From NCBI GenBank assembly GCA_040386975.1, contig JAZKEO010000023.1, positions 1 to 64,000 on the forward strand: a stretch of DNA of 64,000 nt, written 5' to 3'. Both the position numbers and the translations under genes were made by a program. Shown here in pieces: positions 25,899 through 35,852 of this stretch. Position 1 is the first letter of the stretch. Each line of letters opens with the position of its first letter. A model generated the notes under the pieces. That model had not been told where the DNA came from and ran no database searches. It saw only the letters and a program-made list of their open reading frames with translations. Source of the stretch: M2408 sp040386975. GTDB lineage: Bacteria > Bacteroidota > Bacteroidia > Flavobacteriales_D > Crocinitomicaceae.

Positions 25899-27479
25899 TT
25901 ACGCAAACATATACTTCGCAAGTCTCTTATCTTTTCTGTAAATATCCCTCAAAAAGATTAAATTGTTTTGACTATCCATCACAACAGATTGATAAACGAC
26001 ATAAATCTGAATTCGTTTTTTAAGTTGAATTTTGTGGTGATTTCTTCGAGCCATAATTGAATCCAAACTATCTGGAATCGTTTTATTTTCATCTTTTAAT
26101 AAGATTATTTTAGCTAAATCAATTGGGTTTTCACAACGCATACAACCGTGTGAATAAGAGCGAATGACGGTATTAAAAAGATTTTTATTCGGTGTGTCGT
26201 GAATGTAAACTCCATAAGGATTATTAAACTCAAACTTAATGATTCCCAGCGAATTAAAACTCCCAGTTTGTTGTATTACTTTATATGGGAAGGTTTTATT
26301 CCGAATAGCTTTCCAATCAACAGTCAAAGGATCTATTTCTTCATTTTTTTTGTAGATTTTCATGTGATTTCGAGCAAAATAATTTGGATTCTTTTTTGCG
26401 TCCGGTAAAATTTCTTTGCTTGTAATTGAGAAAGGAACATTCCAAAAAGGGTAGGCGACAATTGTTCTTAGCTCAGCATTAAATTCAGGTGTTTTAGTGT
26501 CAAATTTCCCAACAATTATTCGGTTGACACTTTTTAACGTATCATCGGAAAAATACCTTAAAGTATATTCGGGAATATTTACAACAATAAATCTTTTTTC
26601 ATTGATATTTTGCCAACGTAATTTTTCCAAAACCAATGCCAATCGCTGACATTTCTCTAAATTTGTTTCATTTAAAGCTTCCGTTGTGAAATCTCCGATG
26701 ACTGCATCTTCTTTTAAGCCATTTTCTTTCTGAAAGGCTTTAAGTGCTGAGTCAAATGTCAAACTGTCACAATTTTCATTCTTTAAAAAGCTTTTTTGAA
26801 CTAATGATTTTTTCGCAAAATTTAAAGAATTTATGGAATCTTTTTTGAAATTTGGAACTTTTAGATTCGCATCGTTCATTTTTTTCGTTTTGACAAAACG
26901 GTAAAGTGCGTGAGACAATTTTTGATAAGATGTATCTTGAGGTCCAAATGAAATTATTTCCAAAGGAATTCGTTTGAAATCTTTTTTAATCTTTTCTAAA
27001 CGAGTGATTTGCGGAAAATGATTCGGGTAAATTACTGGTTTTAGCTTTTTAGTTAAAGAATCAAAACAACCATATTTTAAATCATGACTTAAAGTTAAAA
27101 TAGAATTAGTTATTAGTATCTCTTTGATAATAAGATTTTTATGCTTTAATGAATTTATGTTTAATCTCGAATTCGGAATTCCAAAAGCAAGAGGGTTTTT
27201 TAATTCATTCAGTAAAAATTTTCCTTTATTAGTAAAGATAGAATCGTTTACCCAAAGGGATTTATGTTTCCTTTTTTTGTATAATTTTCTTAAACTTAAA
27301 ACTGCTTTTTCATCTAAGTTCAACAAATGATTATTTTCATCTTTCAAAAGCCATTTGATTTTTTCTGAAGCTTTAATTTTTTTATCCAAGTAAAAAACTT
27401 CTTTTTTCTCTTCTTGACAGGAACTTATAAGAATAATTAGAAGTAAAAATACTTGAAGAAATGATATATTTATTCTCAT
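25899..27479 (-). CDS. L,D-transpeptidase (YcbB/LdtD-like), lipoprotein
   Basis: A 526-residue cell-wall enzyme. The signal MRINISFLQVFLLLIILISSC has a lipobox Cys at 21. The N-terminal alpha domain is followed by a peptidoglycan-binding stretch (ALKAFQKENGLKEDAVIGDF) near 250 and the YkuD catalytic domain, with VYIHDTPNK (His) and SYSHGCMRCENP, where Cys446 is the nucleophile. The layout matches the YcbB group, which makes 3-3 cross-links in peptidoglycan. Lipid anchoring would place it in the periplasm. It is divergent from a rhomboid gene, with only 60 bases between start codons. Confidence 0.9.
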   Translation of the reverse strand: MRINISFLQVFLLLIILISSCQEEKKEVFYLDKKIKASEKIKWLLKDENNHLLNLDEKAVLSLRKLYKKRKHKSLWVNDSIFTNKGKFLLNELKNPLAFGIPNSRLNINSLKHKNLIIKEILITNSILTLSHDLKYGCFDSLTKKLKPVIYPNHFPQITRLEKIKKDFKRIPLEIISFGPQDTSYQKLSHALYRFVKTKKMNDANLKVPNFKKDSINSLNFAKKSLVQKSFLKNENCDSLTFDSALKAFQKENGLKEDAVIGDFTTEALNETNLEKCQRLALVLEKLRWQNINEKRFIVVNIPEYTLRYFSDDTLKSVNRIIVGKFDTKTPEFNAELRTIVAYPFWNVPFSITSKEILPDAKKNPNYFARNHMKIYKKNEEIDPLTVDWKAIRNKTFPYKVIQQTGSFNSLGIIKFEFNNPYGVYIHDTPNKNLFNTVIRSYSHGCMRCENPIDLAKIILLKDENKTIPDSLDSIMARRNHHKIQLKKRIQIYVVYQSVVMDSQNNLIFLRDIYRKDKRLAKYMFA

Positions 27480-27539
27480 AATTTGAATTGAATTATTACT
27501 TTTGTGTACACCTTGTTTTATAGGTATAAAATTAATAAA

Positions 27540-28196
27540 ATGTCTTTGAGTTTAACGCTAATTATTATAATTATTACGGTATTAATTTCCATGCAAGGAT
27601 TTAATAATCAAGATTTTCTATATAAAATGGCACTTTCTCCTTATAATGTGAAACACAAAAAACAGCATTTTAAACTGATTTCACACATTTTTGTTCACTC
27701 AGATTGGCCACATTTGTTATTCAATATGATGTCGTTTTACTTTTTAGGAGATGCACTTTTGAATATTCAGCCTTATGCAGCAGCTCATATTTCTGGCGGA
27801 TTAGTTCAAACCTATGGTTTCGTGAATGGAAACCTTCATTTCATTGTTCTTTATTTTGTTGGAGGCTTTTTTGCTACATTTTGGCCTATGATACGCAATC
27901 AAGATAATCCAAATTATATTTCACTTGGCGCATCTGGAGCAGTTTCTTCTGTTATTTTCGCCATGCTTTTATGGAATCCAGCAATAGAATTACAGCTGAT
28001 GTTTTTGCCCGGAATTGGGATTCCAGCTTATGTTTTTGGTCCACTATATCTAGCTTTTGAATTTTGGGCTTTTAAACGAGCTAAAACAAATATTGCACAC
28101 GATGCTCACATTGGTGGAGCAGTTTTTGGCGTACTTTACGTTTTAATTATTAATATTGACAAAGGAAAAGAGTTTTTTAGCACAATTTTAGGATAA
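27540..28196 (+). CDS. Second rhomboid family protease
   Basis: A 218-residue six-helix rhomboid. LISHIFVHSDWPHLLFNMMSFYFLG is the conserved helix-2 block, GASGAVSSVIFAM contains the catalytic Ser and HDAHIGGAVFGVLYVL the catalytic His. It is shorter than the rhomboid at 18070 and lacks its large loop. An upstream TTG at 27504 would add 12 residues, but the ATG at 27540 gives a normal start; a TACTTTTG box at 27497-27504 overlaps the longer start and makes it less likely. The stop is 1 base from the next ATG, so it is co-transcribed with the class IV aminotransferase. Confidence 0.88.
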   Translation: MSLSLTLIIIIITVLISMQGFNNQDFLYKMALSPYNVKHKKQHFKLISHIFVHSDWPHLLFNMMSFYFLGDALLNIQPYAAAHISGGLVQTYGFVNGNLHFIVLYFVGGFFATFWPMIRNQDNPNYISLGASGAVSSVIFAMLLWNPAIELQLMFLPGIGIPAYVFGPLYLAFEFWAFKRAKTNIAHDAHIGGAVFGVLYVLIINIDKGKEFFSTILG

Positions 28197-28197
28197 T

Positions 28198-29049
28198 ATG
28201 TCTGTACTTTATGTAAATAATAATGGCGAATTATTGCCAAACGAGGGAGCAACAATAGCTGCTGGAAATCGTTCATACCTTTATGGAGACGGCTTATTTG
28301 AAAGCGTTCGAATTTTAAATGGAAAAGCTATCAATTTGATTAATCATCACAAAAGATTGATGGAAGGAGCGAAAGTGCTCAAAATGCGCGTGCCTTCATT
28401 TTATACGGTTGACTTTTTTGCTTCAAAAATTGATGAATTGATTGAAAAATCAGGAATCAAAGAAGGTGGAAAATGTAAAATTTCCATTGATAGAGCAGGG
28501 GGAGGGACATATTCACCCGAAATGAATGAAGTTACTTTTTTCATTGAAATCTATCCCTATGATGCAAATTTGTTTGAATTAAATTCAAAAGGTTTGGAAA
28601 TTGATATTTATACAGATCTAAAAAAACAAAAAAATTTCCTTTCAAACTACAAAACAAAAAATGGTTTAGTTTACATCATGGCAGCAATCACTGCAAAAGA
28701 AAAAAACCTAGACGATTTATTGATCACCAATGACAAGGGTGGGATTTTAGAAAGCACAAATTCAAATCTATTTGTAGTTAGCAACGGAGTTTTATACACA
28801 CCGGGCTTAGATGAAGGTTGTTTGGCTGGAACCATGCGTATGCAAGTCATAAACATTGCTTTACAACACAACATAAAAGTTTACGAATGCAATATTTTAC
28901 CTCAAAATTTGTTGGCTGCCGATGAAATATTTTTCACAAACGCCATTCGTGGAATCCAATGGATTGGCGGCTATAGAACAAAAAGATACTTCAATACTGT
29001 TGCAAGAAGGATTCAGTCTTATCTCAACGATTATTGGGAAAACACTTAA
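28198..29049 (+). CDS. Class IV aminotransferase (aminodeoxychorismate lyase-like)
   Basis: A 283-residue PLP enzyme of fold type IV. GNRSYLYGDGLFESVRI near 23-39 is the typical PabC/Dat start, SNYKTKNGLVYIMA has the Schiff-base Lys (near 152), ESTNSNLFVV and TPGLDEGCLAGTMR near 203 are the phosphate-binding blocks. It could be 4-amino-4-deoxychorismate lyase (folate), a D-amino acid or a branched-chain aminotransferase. Since a full ilvE is at 9162, PabC-like activity is the more likely job here. It follows the rhomboid gene after 1 base. Confidence 0.78.
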   Translation: MSVLYVNNNGELLPNEGATIAAGNRSYLYGDGLFESVRILNGKAINLINHHKRLMEGAKVLKMRVPSFYTVDFFASKIDELIEKSGIKEGGKCKISIDRAGGGTYSPEMNEVTFFIEIYPYDANLFELNSKGLEIDIYTDLKKQKNFLSNYKTKNGLVYIMAAITAKEKNLDDLLITNDKGGILESTNSNLFVVSNGVLYTPGLDEGCLAGTMRMQVINIALQHNIKVYECNILPQNLLAADEIFFTNAIRGIQWIGGYRTKRYFNTVARRIQSYLNDYWENT

Positions 29050-29073
29050 GAAAGACTTTTTTAAAATTGCCTT

Positions 29074-29168
29074 TTCTTCGTTAAACATCTATTTTTTAAT
29101 TCTCATTTGTTTAATATAAACTCGAATTTAAAAATCTCGTTCGCCTCGAAAAATCTAATTTTAAAAAA
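29074..29168 (+). repeat. Family B element, copy 2
   Basis: TTCTTCGTTAAACATCTATT, then TCATTTGTTTAATATAAACTC (with the small hairpin GTTTA-ATA-TAAAC), then GTTCGCCTCGAAAAATCTAA. The last part matches GTTCGCCTAAAAAAATCTAA in the copy at 36415-36507 with few changes. Confidence 0.7.
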
Positions 29169-29196
29169 TCCTTTCAATTTAACTTAATAAACTTTA

Positions 29197-29204
29197 TATT
29201 TTTG
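29197..29204 (+). promoter_or_regulatory. lhgO promoter -7 box TATTTTTG
   Basis: TATTTTTG fits TAnnTTTG and lies 16 bases before the lhgO ATG. The -33 side is unclear. Confidence 0.45.
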
Positions 29205-29219
29205 CATAAAAATTAAAAA

Positions 29220-30431
29220 ATGAGATACGACGTAGCAATTATTGGTGGTGGAATTGTGGGTGCAGCAACATTGTACAAACTTCAATTGAAAAATCCAGAT
29301 TTAAAAATCGTTTTGATTGAGAAAGAAAAAATGCTTGCCGATCATCAAACTGGGCATAACTCTGGGGTAATTCACTCAGGACTTTATTATACTCCAGGTT
29401 CTTTAAAAGCTAAAAATTGTGTTTCTGGCAGACATGAATTGGTAGCTTTTGCAAAAGAACATAACATTGCTCATGATATTTGCGGAAAAGTTGTTGTAGC
29501 AACAAAAGAAAGTGAATTTCCTTTTATGGATAAAATTTTCAATAACGGAATTGCTAACGGAATAGAAGGAATTGAGAAAATTAACGCACAACAAATTCAA
29601 GATATTGAACCTCATGTAAGAGGAATTGCTGGAATTTGGGTTCCATGTACAGGAATCATAGATTTTCGTGGAGCTACCATAAAAATGGTTGAAATTGCTT
29701 TATCAAAACAAGCTGAAAGTAAGCTATTGCTAGAGCATGAAGTATTAAGTGTAGAAAAACATGAAGATTTTTCAATCATTCAGACAAATAAAGATAGGAT
29801 TGAAGCAAAATATTTAGTATTTTGTGCTGGATTACAAGCTGATAGATTAGCGAAAAAAGATGGTGTTGATTTAAAAGAAAAAGTTGTTGGATTTAGAGGT
29901 GATTATTATGAATTAACGGATGAAGCAAAACACAAGGTTCGTAACTTGATTTATCCTGTTCCGGATCCTCAATTTCCATTTTTAGGTGTGCATTTTACAC
30001 GTATGACAAATGGAGATATTGAGTGTGGACCAAATGCCGTTTTTACTTTCAAACGAGAAGGTTATGGTAAAACTGATTTTTCTTTTGCTGATACATGGGA
30101 TGCATTGACATATAAAGGTACATGGAAATTGTTTTTCAAAAATATGAAATATGGAATTGACGAATACCGTCGTGCTTTTTCAAAAAAATTATTTTTAAAA
30201 ACACTTCAAGTCATGATTCCAGACTTAAAAATGGAAGATATTAAACCAGGTAGAGCAGGAGTGAGGGCTTTACTTTTGAGAGAAGATGGAGACACACGTG
30301 ATGATTTCAGAATCGAATATCACGGACATTCAATCCATGTTTTAAACGCTCCATCTCCAGCGGCCACGGCTTCTTTGGCAATTGGGGGATATATTGCTGA
30401 AGAAGCAGAAAAACATTTTGGATTAAAATAG
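29220..30431 (+). CDS. lhgO: L-2-hydroxyglutarate oxidase
   Basis: A 403-residue FAD-dependent oxidase of the DAO family, LhgO group. DVAIIGGGIVGAATLYKL at 4-21 is the dinucleotide fold, LIEKE binds the ribose, and HQTGHNSGVIHSGLYYTPGS near 43-62 is the LhgO-specific block. The C-terminal part has GRAGVRALLLREDG and NAPSPAATASLAIGGYIAEE. It oxidises L-2-hydroxyglutarate, a side product of dehydrogenases, to 2-oxoglutarate at the membrane. It is followed after 3 bases by the sensor kinase. Confidence 0.93.
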   Translation: MRYDVAIIGGGIVGAATLYKLQLKNPDLKIVLIEKEKMLADHQTGHNSGVIHSGLYYTPGSLKAKNCVSGRHELVAFAKEHNIAHDICGKVVVATKESEFPFMDKIFNNGIANGIEGIEKINAQQIQDIEPHVRGIAGIWVPCTGIIDFRGATIKMVEIALSKQAESKLLLEHEVLSVEKHEDFSIIQTNKDRIEAKYLVFCAGLQADRLAKKDGVDLKEKVVGFRGDYYELTDEAKHKVRNLIYPVPDPQFPFLGVHFTRMTNGDIECGPNAVFTFKREGYGKTDFSFADTWDALTYKGTWKLFFKNMKYGIDEYRRAFSKKLFLKTLQVMIPDLKMEDIKPGRAGVRALLLREDGDTRDDFRIEYHGHSIHVLNAPSPAATASLAIGGYIAEEAEKHFGLK

Positions 30432-30434
30432 ATA

Positions 30435-31985
30435 TTGAAATTTTTTAAAGTCATATTATATTGTCTTTTCGTCACAAATCTTTTTTCACAAAAACTACAG
30501 AAACTAGATTTTACAGAAGAAGAACAGAATTGGATAAAAAATAATCCTACTGTTTACTTTGGCTATGATCCAAACTGGCCGCCGTATGAGATGTTTTCAA
30601 ATGGAAAATATACAGGAATTTGTAACGATTACATTCAAATTATAGCAAAAAAGACAGGAATTAATTTCCAACCAGTCAAAAATTACACTTGGGAAATGTC
30701 TTTTCAAGCCTTGAAAGACAATAAAATCTCCATGGTTCCTGGTGCAGGAATTACAAAGGAGCGAAAAGAATTTTTAATCTTTACTGAAAATTACATCAAA
30801 TTGCCTTGGGTAATTGTTACAAAACAAGATAATCCAAACAATATCAATCACTTATCTGATTTGAACTTCAAAAAGGTTTCTATACCAAGAGATTACATGC
30901 AAAATGAAGTTTTGGAAAGAGATTTTCCAAATATAAAACTTATTCTGAGAGATAATTTTTCTGAATGTTTAAAAGATGTTTCGACCGGCGTAAGTGAAGC
31001 TACCGTAGGTAGTTCAGGTGTAATTACTTATTTCATGAATGAAACTGGCTCAACAGATTTGGGAATTGCTTGTTACACGCATTACAAAAATTACAAAGTA
31101 GCTTTTGCTTTCCCTCAAGAGCAAGTCATTTTAAGAAATATTGTACAAAAAGCATTAAAAACAATCACTTTAGCTCAAAGGCATAAAATTCACTCCAAAT
31201 GGGTAACAATAAAATTCAAGAAGAGTTTTGATTACAGTAAAATTGTATTTTATACGATAATTTCAACAATTATATTCTTCATAATTTTTATCATGTTTTT
31301 TATTTGGAATAAATCCCTTAGAAAACAAATTTATTTAAGAACAGAAATTGAGAAAGAATTATCAAAAACTTTAGAAAAAGTAAATAAGCAAAATGACGAT
31401 AAAACGGTTTTATTACAGGAAATTCATCACCGAGTAAAAAACAACTTACAAATCATCATTAGTTTGTTGCGTTTACAAGCCAATACGCATATCAACGACG
31501 ACGTTAAAGAAGCTCTAAATGAGGCAGTTGAACGTGTGAATTCAATTTCTTTAGTTCACGAACACATCTATAAAAACCCAAATTTAGCCGAGATTAATTT
31601 AACAAAATACATTCAAAATTTAGGAGAAGAATTAAAACGCGTTTTTATCAAAGATTTTGAAGTAAAATTAATTATTAATACAAACGAGACTAATTTAAAT
31701 ATCAAACCCATAATTCCTTTAGCATTGATTTTAAACGAATTAATGACTAATAGTTTGAAATACGCTTTTAAAACAAAAAATGCTGGAACAATCACAATTG
31801 ATTTATTTATTGAAGACAATAAACTTGTAATGGATTATTCTGATGACGGTGTTTGGTACAACAATACATATTCACGAAATTTCGGAACTTATTTAATTGA
31901 AATCTTTACAGAACAATTGAATGGTACTTTTATTAAGAATATTGAATCAAATACGACTTATCATTTTGAATTTCATGATTATTAG
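30435..31985 (+). CDS. Sensor histidine kinase with periplasmic solute-binding domain
   Basis: A 516-residue kinase. Residues 1-18 are a signal-like segment (MKFFKVILYCLFVTNLFS). Residues 28-255 are a family 3 extracellular solute-binding domain (YFGYDPNWPPYEMF; GICNDYIQIIAKKTGI). A membrane helix lies near 268-292, a coiled coil near 295-320, then the HisKA_2 dimerisation motif LLQEIHHRVKNNLQ with the phospho-accepting His at 331/332, and an ATPase domain with LILNELMTNSLKYAF. The start must be the TTG at 30435, because an in-frame TAG lies 6 bases before it and no later ATG keeps the signal sequence. A BvgS-like amino acid or small ligand sensor is likely. No response regulator is adjacent. 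Confidence 0.88.
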   Translation: MKFFKVILYCLFVTNLFSQKLQKLDFTEEEQNWIKNNPTVYFGYDPNWPPYEMFSNGKYTGICNDYIQIIAKKTGINFQPVKNYTWEMSFQALKDNKISMVPGAGITKERKEFLIFTENYIKLPWVIVTKQDNPNNINHLSDLNFKKVSIPRDYMQNEVLERDFPNIKLILRDNFSECLKDVSTGVSEATVGSSGVITYFMNETGSTDLGIACYTHYKNYKVAFAFPQEQVILRNIVQKALKTITLAQRHKIHSKWVTIKFKKSFDYSKIVFYTIISTIIFFIIFIMFFIWNKSLRKQIYLRTEIEKELSKTLEKVNKQNDDKTVLLQEIHHRVKNNLQIIISLLRLQANTHINDDVKEALNEAVERVNSISLVHEHIYKNPNLAEINLTKYIQNLGEELKRVFIKDFEVKLIINTNETNLNIKPIIPLALILNELMTNSLKYAFKTKNAGTITIDLFIEDNKLVMDYSDDGVWYNNTYSRNFGTYLIEIFTEQLNGTFIKNIESNTTYHFEFHDY

Positions 31986-32098
31986 GTGTTTTTTTGTGCG
32001 CTTGCGTTTATGTTAGGTAGGTTTTCATTAAAAGTATAACATCTTTTAACTTAGGAATCGATATGTTTTATTTTTCGTATTAATATTATTTTTGAATT

Positions 32099-33148
32099 AT
32101 GTGGTCTCGAAAATTCGATAAATGCATTGACTGTGGTACAACTGAGATAAAACATGTTGCCAAAGGTTTGTGCATTAAGTGCTATACATTAAACACTGAA
32201 GCAGAACATAAAAAACACCAAAGGCATAAAAGGGGAGTAGCGGATATTTTTTTGACCAAAGAAAAGCTAATTGAGTTATACATTGATAAAGGTATGTCTT
32301 TTTCAGACATTGGGAGATTGGCTGGATGTACAAGAGGGAATGTTTATTACAAGCTGAAAAAATTTGGAATTGATTCTAGATCCAAAACTGATGCAAGAAC
32401 AATGGCATTAGATAAGGGGAAAATTAAAACGACACGAACTGATGAATTTGGAAATGAAGAAGAGATTGTTTCCAAAAAGATAAGATATAACAAAACCTTT
32501 TTTAAGAATTGGTCTGCAGAAATGGCATATGTTTTAGGTTTGATTTATACAGATGGAAACTTGCATATCCGAAAAGCAAAATCATCTTACGAATTAGGTG
32601 TTTTATCTTTTGCTCAAAAAGAAAAAGAACTTGTCGAAAAGTTTCTGAATTTAATGGGATGTGATGCAACGATTAGATTTAAGGAAAAACGTGAATTGAA
32701 GAATACTACAGCTGGAGAATTGTATTATTTCAGTATAGGAAACAACGATGTCGCAAATGATCTACTACGACTTGGAATTACACCAAACAAGAGTTTAGAT
32801 ATGGAGTTTCCAAAAATACCAGATGAGTTTTTACGACATTTTGTTCGAGGTTTTTTTGATGGAGATGGTTCGGTTTATTTAGAATACGGAAAATCAATAC
32901 GAGTAAAATTATTGTCAGGTTCAAAAGAATTTATTATAAAATTAAATTCCCTAATGACTAAAAATGGTTTTTCAGAAAGGAATATTTATGGTGGAACACC
33001 GAGTACGCCAAATGCATACTTTATAAGGTATAATTCAGATTTGGAAGCTTTAAAGTTTTACAATTATATTTATAATGAGGTTCCTGAATCTTTGTATCTC
33101 ATAAGAAAAAAATATGTATTTGAAGAATATTTCGATATCAAAATTTAA
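32099..33148 (+). CDS. Free-standing LAGLIDADG homing endonuclease with zinc knuckle and HTH
   Basis: A 349-residue protein. Residues 9-28 contain CxxC and CxxC (Cys9, 12, 25, 28), a zinc knuckle. Residues 50-95 form a helix-turn-helix (GMSFSDIGRLAGCTRGNVYYKLKKFG). Two LAGLIDADG helices follow: YVLGLIYTDG near 144-153 and FVRGFFDGDG near 248-257, with the catalytic Asp at each end, so it can act as a monomer. The core cuts long DNA sites in this family. No splicing motifs or host-gene halves surround it, so it is neither an intein nor obviously inside an intron. TATTTTTG at 32087-32094 is only 4 bases before the ATG. A terminator hairpin follows at 33148-33175. It appears to be a self-contained mobile gene in an intergenic region. 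Confidence 0.85.
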   Translation: MWSRKFDKCIDCGTTEIKHVAKGLCIKCYTLNTEAEHKKHQRHKRGVADIFLTKEKLIELYIDKGMSFSDIGRLAGCTRGNVYYKLKKFGIDSRSKTDARTMALDKGKIKTTRTDEFGNEEEIVSKKIRYNKTFFKNWSAEMAYVLGLIYTDGNLHIRKAKSSYELGVLSFAQKEKELVEKFLNLMGCDATIRFKEKRELKNTTAGELYYFSIGNNDVANDLLRLGITPNKSLDMEFPKIPDEFLRHFVRGFFDGDGSVYLEYGKSIRVKLLSGSKEFIIKLNSLMTKNGFSERNIYGGTPSTPNAYFIRYNSDLEALKFYNYIYNEVPESLYLIRKKYVFEEYFDIKI

Positions 33149-33175
33149 AACATGAAAAATAAAATTTTCATGTTT
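33148..33175 (+). terminator. Terminator of the homing endonuclease gene
   Basis: AAACATGAAAA (33148-33158) and TTTTCATGTTT (33165-33175) form an 11-bp perfect stem with a 6-base loop, overlapping the last base of the stop codon. It is AT-rich, so modest in strength. Confidence 0.6.
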
Positions 33176-33294
33176 GTCTATTTATACATAATGACTTTTT
33201 AGACCATATAAATTTGCCATATAATTAATATTATGTTAAATAGAATATTCTGATTCAACTAATATATTGAATCTTTGTATAAAAAGTCTATGAA

Positions 33295-35767
33295 TTAAAA
33301 ATCAAATCCCCCACCTTCACCGTTAACTTTTGCTTTCTTAATATCGTATTTACCGAATTTGTAACTTACATTCAAATAAAATCGACGTGTATTTTGTTTG
33401 AAACCAGCTTGTTGTGTAGCTCCAGGCTGAATCACTTGAAAACGAAATTCTTGTGTATCAAAGACATCTGTCAATCTAAATCCAATTGTCCATTTACCAT
33501 CTTTAAGCGTTTTATCTCCCGATAAATCAGCTGAAGCTCTTGGTTGAAAAATTCCTTGTGCTGTAACAACTGGCGAATTGTAGCGTGCATTTACTTGTAA
33601 AGTTGCTGTTTTTTTCCAAAATTCAAATGTTCCAGCATACTTTACACTCCAGAAAAAACCACTATTATTCCAATTTGAACCTGGTGTGTCGTCCGTGAAT
33701 TTGATATTATTTCCGTTTCCAGAAAGCATGTTTTTCATCCACGGAAATGGTCGATACACAAAAACTATTTCTGGACCAAAACTAACACTATTATCAAGGT
33801 TTGCGTAGCTTACAGAAGATGCTCCATTGTCGTAAAATTGCTTCACTCTCGAAATAACACTTTTCGTTTGTCTGTAAAAAACACTTGCTGTAATGTTAAA
33901 TTTCTTTTTGTTGAGTGAATATCCAAAGTCAAATGAATTGATGTATTCTGGTTTCAATGCTGGATTTCCCAAACGCAAATTGTATGGATCAGCGTAACTT
34001 GTAAAGGGATTCAAATTTTCACTTGTTGGTCTGTTGATTCTTCTACTGTAACTCAAACTCAATTCACTTTCTTTTGAAATGTCATATTTAAGAAATGCCG
34101 AAGGAAAAATGCTGAAATATTTATTCTTCATCCACATAATCTGGTTTCTGATGTGCAANNNNNNNNNNAACTAAATTTGGTGCTTGCAAAGCTTGTTCAG
34201 CTCTCAAACCCGCTTGATACCTAAACTTTTTAACTTGTTGTCCTAAATTTGAATAAACAGAAAAAAGTTGTTCAATGTATTCGTATTCAAAATTTGAAAG
34301 TGTGTCAGCGGAAAATACTTTAGTAACTGAATCTTGTGTTTCTGAATTTGTTATTGTAGAAGCGTTTCTCAAAATGGCCTTCGCTCCGGCTTCAAATTTA
34401 ATAGATTTTGGAAAAATACGCAGTAAATCTGTTTGAATTGTTGTAACATTAAACTTCTCATTATTAAACAATTGTTGATTCATATCTTGTCTAGAATCTG
34501 TTGAACCATTTCTTAATTGATAATCTTCGGAATAGAATCCTGAAACTTTATTCTTACCAAGAGATTGATTTGCATCAAAAACTAAACTTCCTTTATCATC
34601 CTTGAAATCAAGCTTGTAATTCAAATTAAAGTCCATTCCTTGGTTACTTTCTGGGTCTGAAGCTGAACGAATCCATTCTGTTTGAACAACATTGGTGCTA
34701 TCAAATTGATAATTCTCTAAATCCCCTACTCGTTCGCGTTCTCCTAAATTCATTGTCGCTGAAAAACCCAATGTATTTCTGTCTTTCAGGTAAAAATCTG
34801 TACCAAAACGAGCTGTGTGATTAACCATTAAATCTGTTCCGAAACGATATTGTTCCAAACCAAAAAAGTTGTTGTTAACAGTTCTTTCAATTTTACTGTC
34901 AAAAGCTCTTGTTCCTTCGTAATATTTGTAAGAATAATTCCCGTAAACATTTACTTTGGCATTTCTGACGCTTAAACCCGCAGTTGCATTGTACGCGTTT
35001 CCTGTCCCTGCACTTAAAGCTACATTCCCATTAATGCCTTTTAACTTGTTCTTTTTCAGTACAATATTGATAATCCCAGAAGTTCCGTCGGGATCGTATT
35101 TCGCAGAAGGATTTGTTACAATTTCGATTCTTTCAATTGAATTTGCAGGAAGTGCGTCAAGTAAACTTTTCCCATTTCCACCAGCAATTGAACTTGGTCG
35201 TCCATCAATTAATATAGTCACATTTCCATCTCCACGAAGGGATATTTTTCCTTCAGAATCGATTTCCACAGAAGGAACATTGTTCAAAATATCATTTGCT
35301 GTTCCACCACGAACGGATAAATCTTCTCCAACATTATAGACTTTTTTGTCAATATTGTTGAGCAATAAATCTTGTTTGGCAACAACTTTCACTTCGTTTA
35401 ATTCAATTAAAGAATCTGATTTTATTCCGATTTTCCCTATGTCTTTGTTTGGTTTTTCTTGCGTAAAAACAATATTCTGAATGATTTTTGTTTTATATCC
35501 GGCAAATGAAATTTTGGCAAAATATTTACCCAAAGGAATTTCATCCAATTTTATGATTCCTTTTGCATTGGTGTAAACTCCTGTTTTTACAAGTGAATCT
35601 TTTACTGAAATCAATTTTAAGGAAACATATTCCAATGGATTGCCAGTCAAAGAATCCAAGACTTGCCCGCTTAAAATTCCAATTTTTGGAGTATTTCCTT
35701 GTGAAAAATTAAATGAAATGGAACAAATTCCAATCGCAAGTAATATAATGTATTTTTTCATAATCAT
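33295..35767 (-). CDS. TonB-dependent receptor / outer-membrane beta-barrel protein, interrupted by an assembly gap
   Basis: One receptor gene read in two pieces, 35767-34169 (533 codons) and 34158-33295 (287 codons), on either side of 10 N. Signal peptide 1-22; residues 30-100 a carboxypeptidase-regulatory-like domain (SGQVLDSLTGNPLEYVSL); then a plug-like domain (ILNNVPSVEIDSEGKISLRG; TNPSAKYDPDGTSGIINIVL) and the long barrel, ending in LNVSYKFGKYDIKKAK. YQAGLRAEQ before the gap and FPSAFLKYD...SYSRRINRP after it are neighbouring blocks in this family, so little is missing. The pieces join in frame if the true gap is a multiple of three. The MarR gene lies just upstream. Confidence 0.85.
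34159..34168. other. Assembly gap (10 N)
   Basis: Ten N bases within the receptor gene. The stop at 34121 that appears in the upstream reading frame, and the frame change across the gap, are artefacts of the placeholder length. Confidence 0.99.
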
Positions 35768-35852
35768 TTAATTCTATTCATTTTAGTAGCGTATGTTTAG
35801 AATGATTTTTTTAATGGAAATAATAACAGAAGTAAATTTTCTAACTGAAATA

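Noticed and set aside
32099..33148. Reading the LAGLIDADG gene as an intein or intron-encoded protein
   Set aside because: No split host gene on either side, no intein splice-junction residues and no group I/II intron features were seen; it is a complete ORF with its own stop and hairpin.
34121..34168. Premature stop (34121) and frame change in the TonB-family receptor
   Set aside because: Caused by the 10-N assembly gap at 34159-34168; conserved receptor blocks on both sides are adjacent in the family, and a gap length that is a multiple of three restores one frame.
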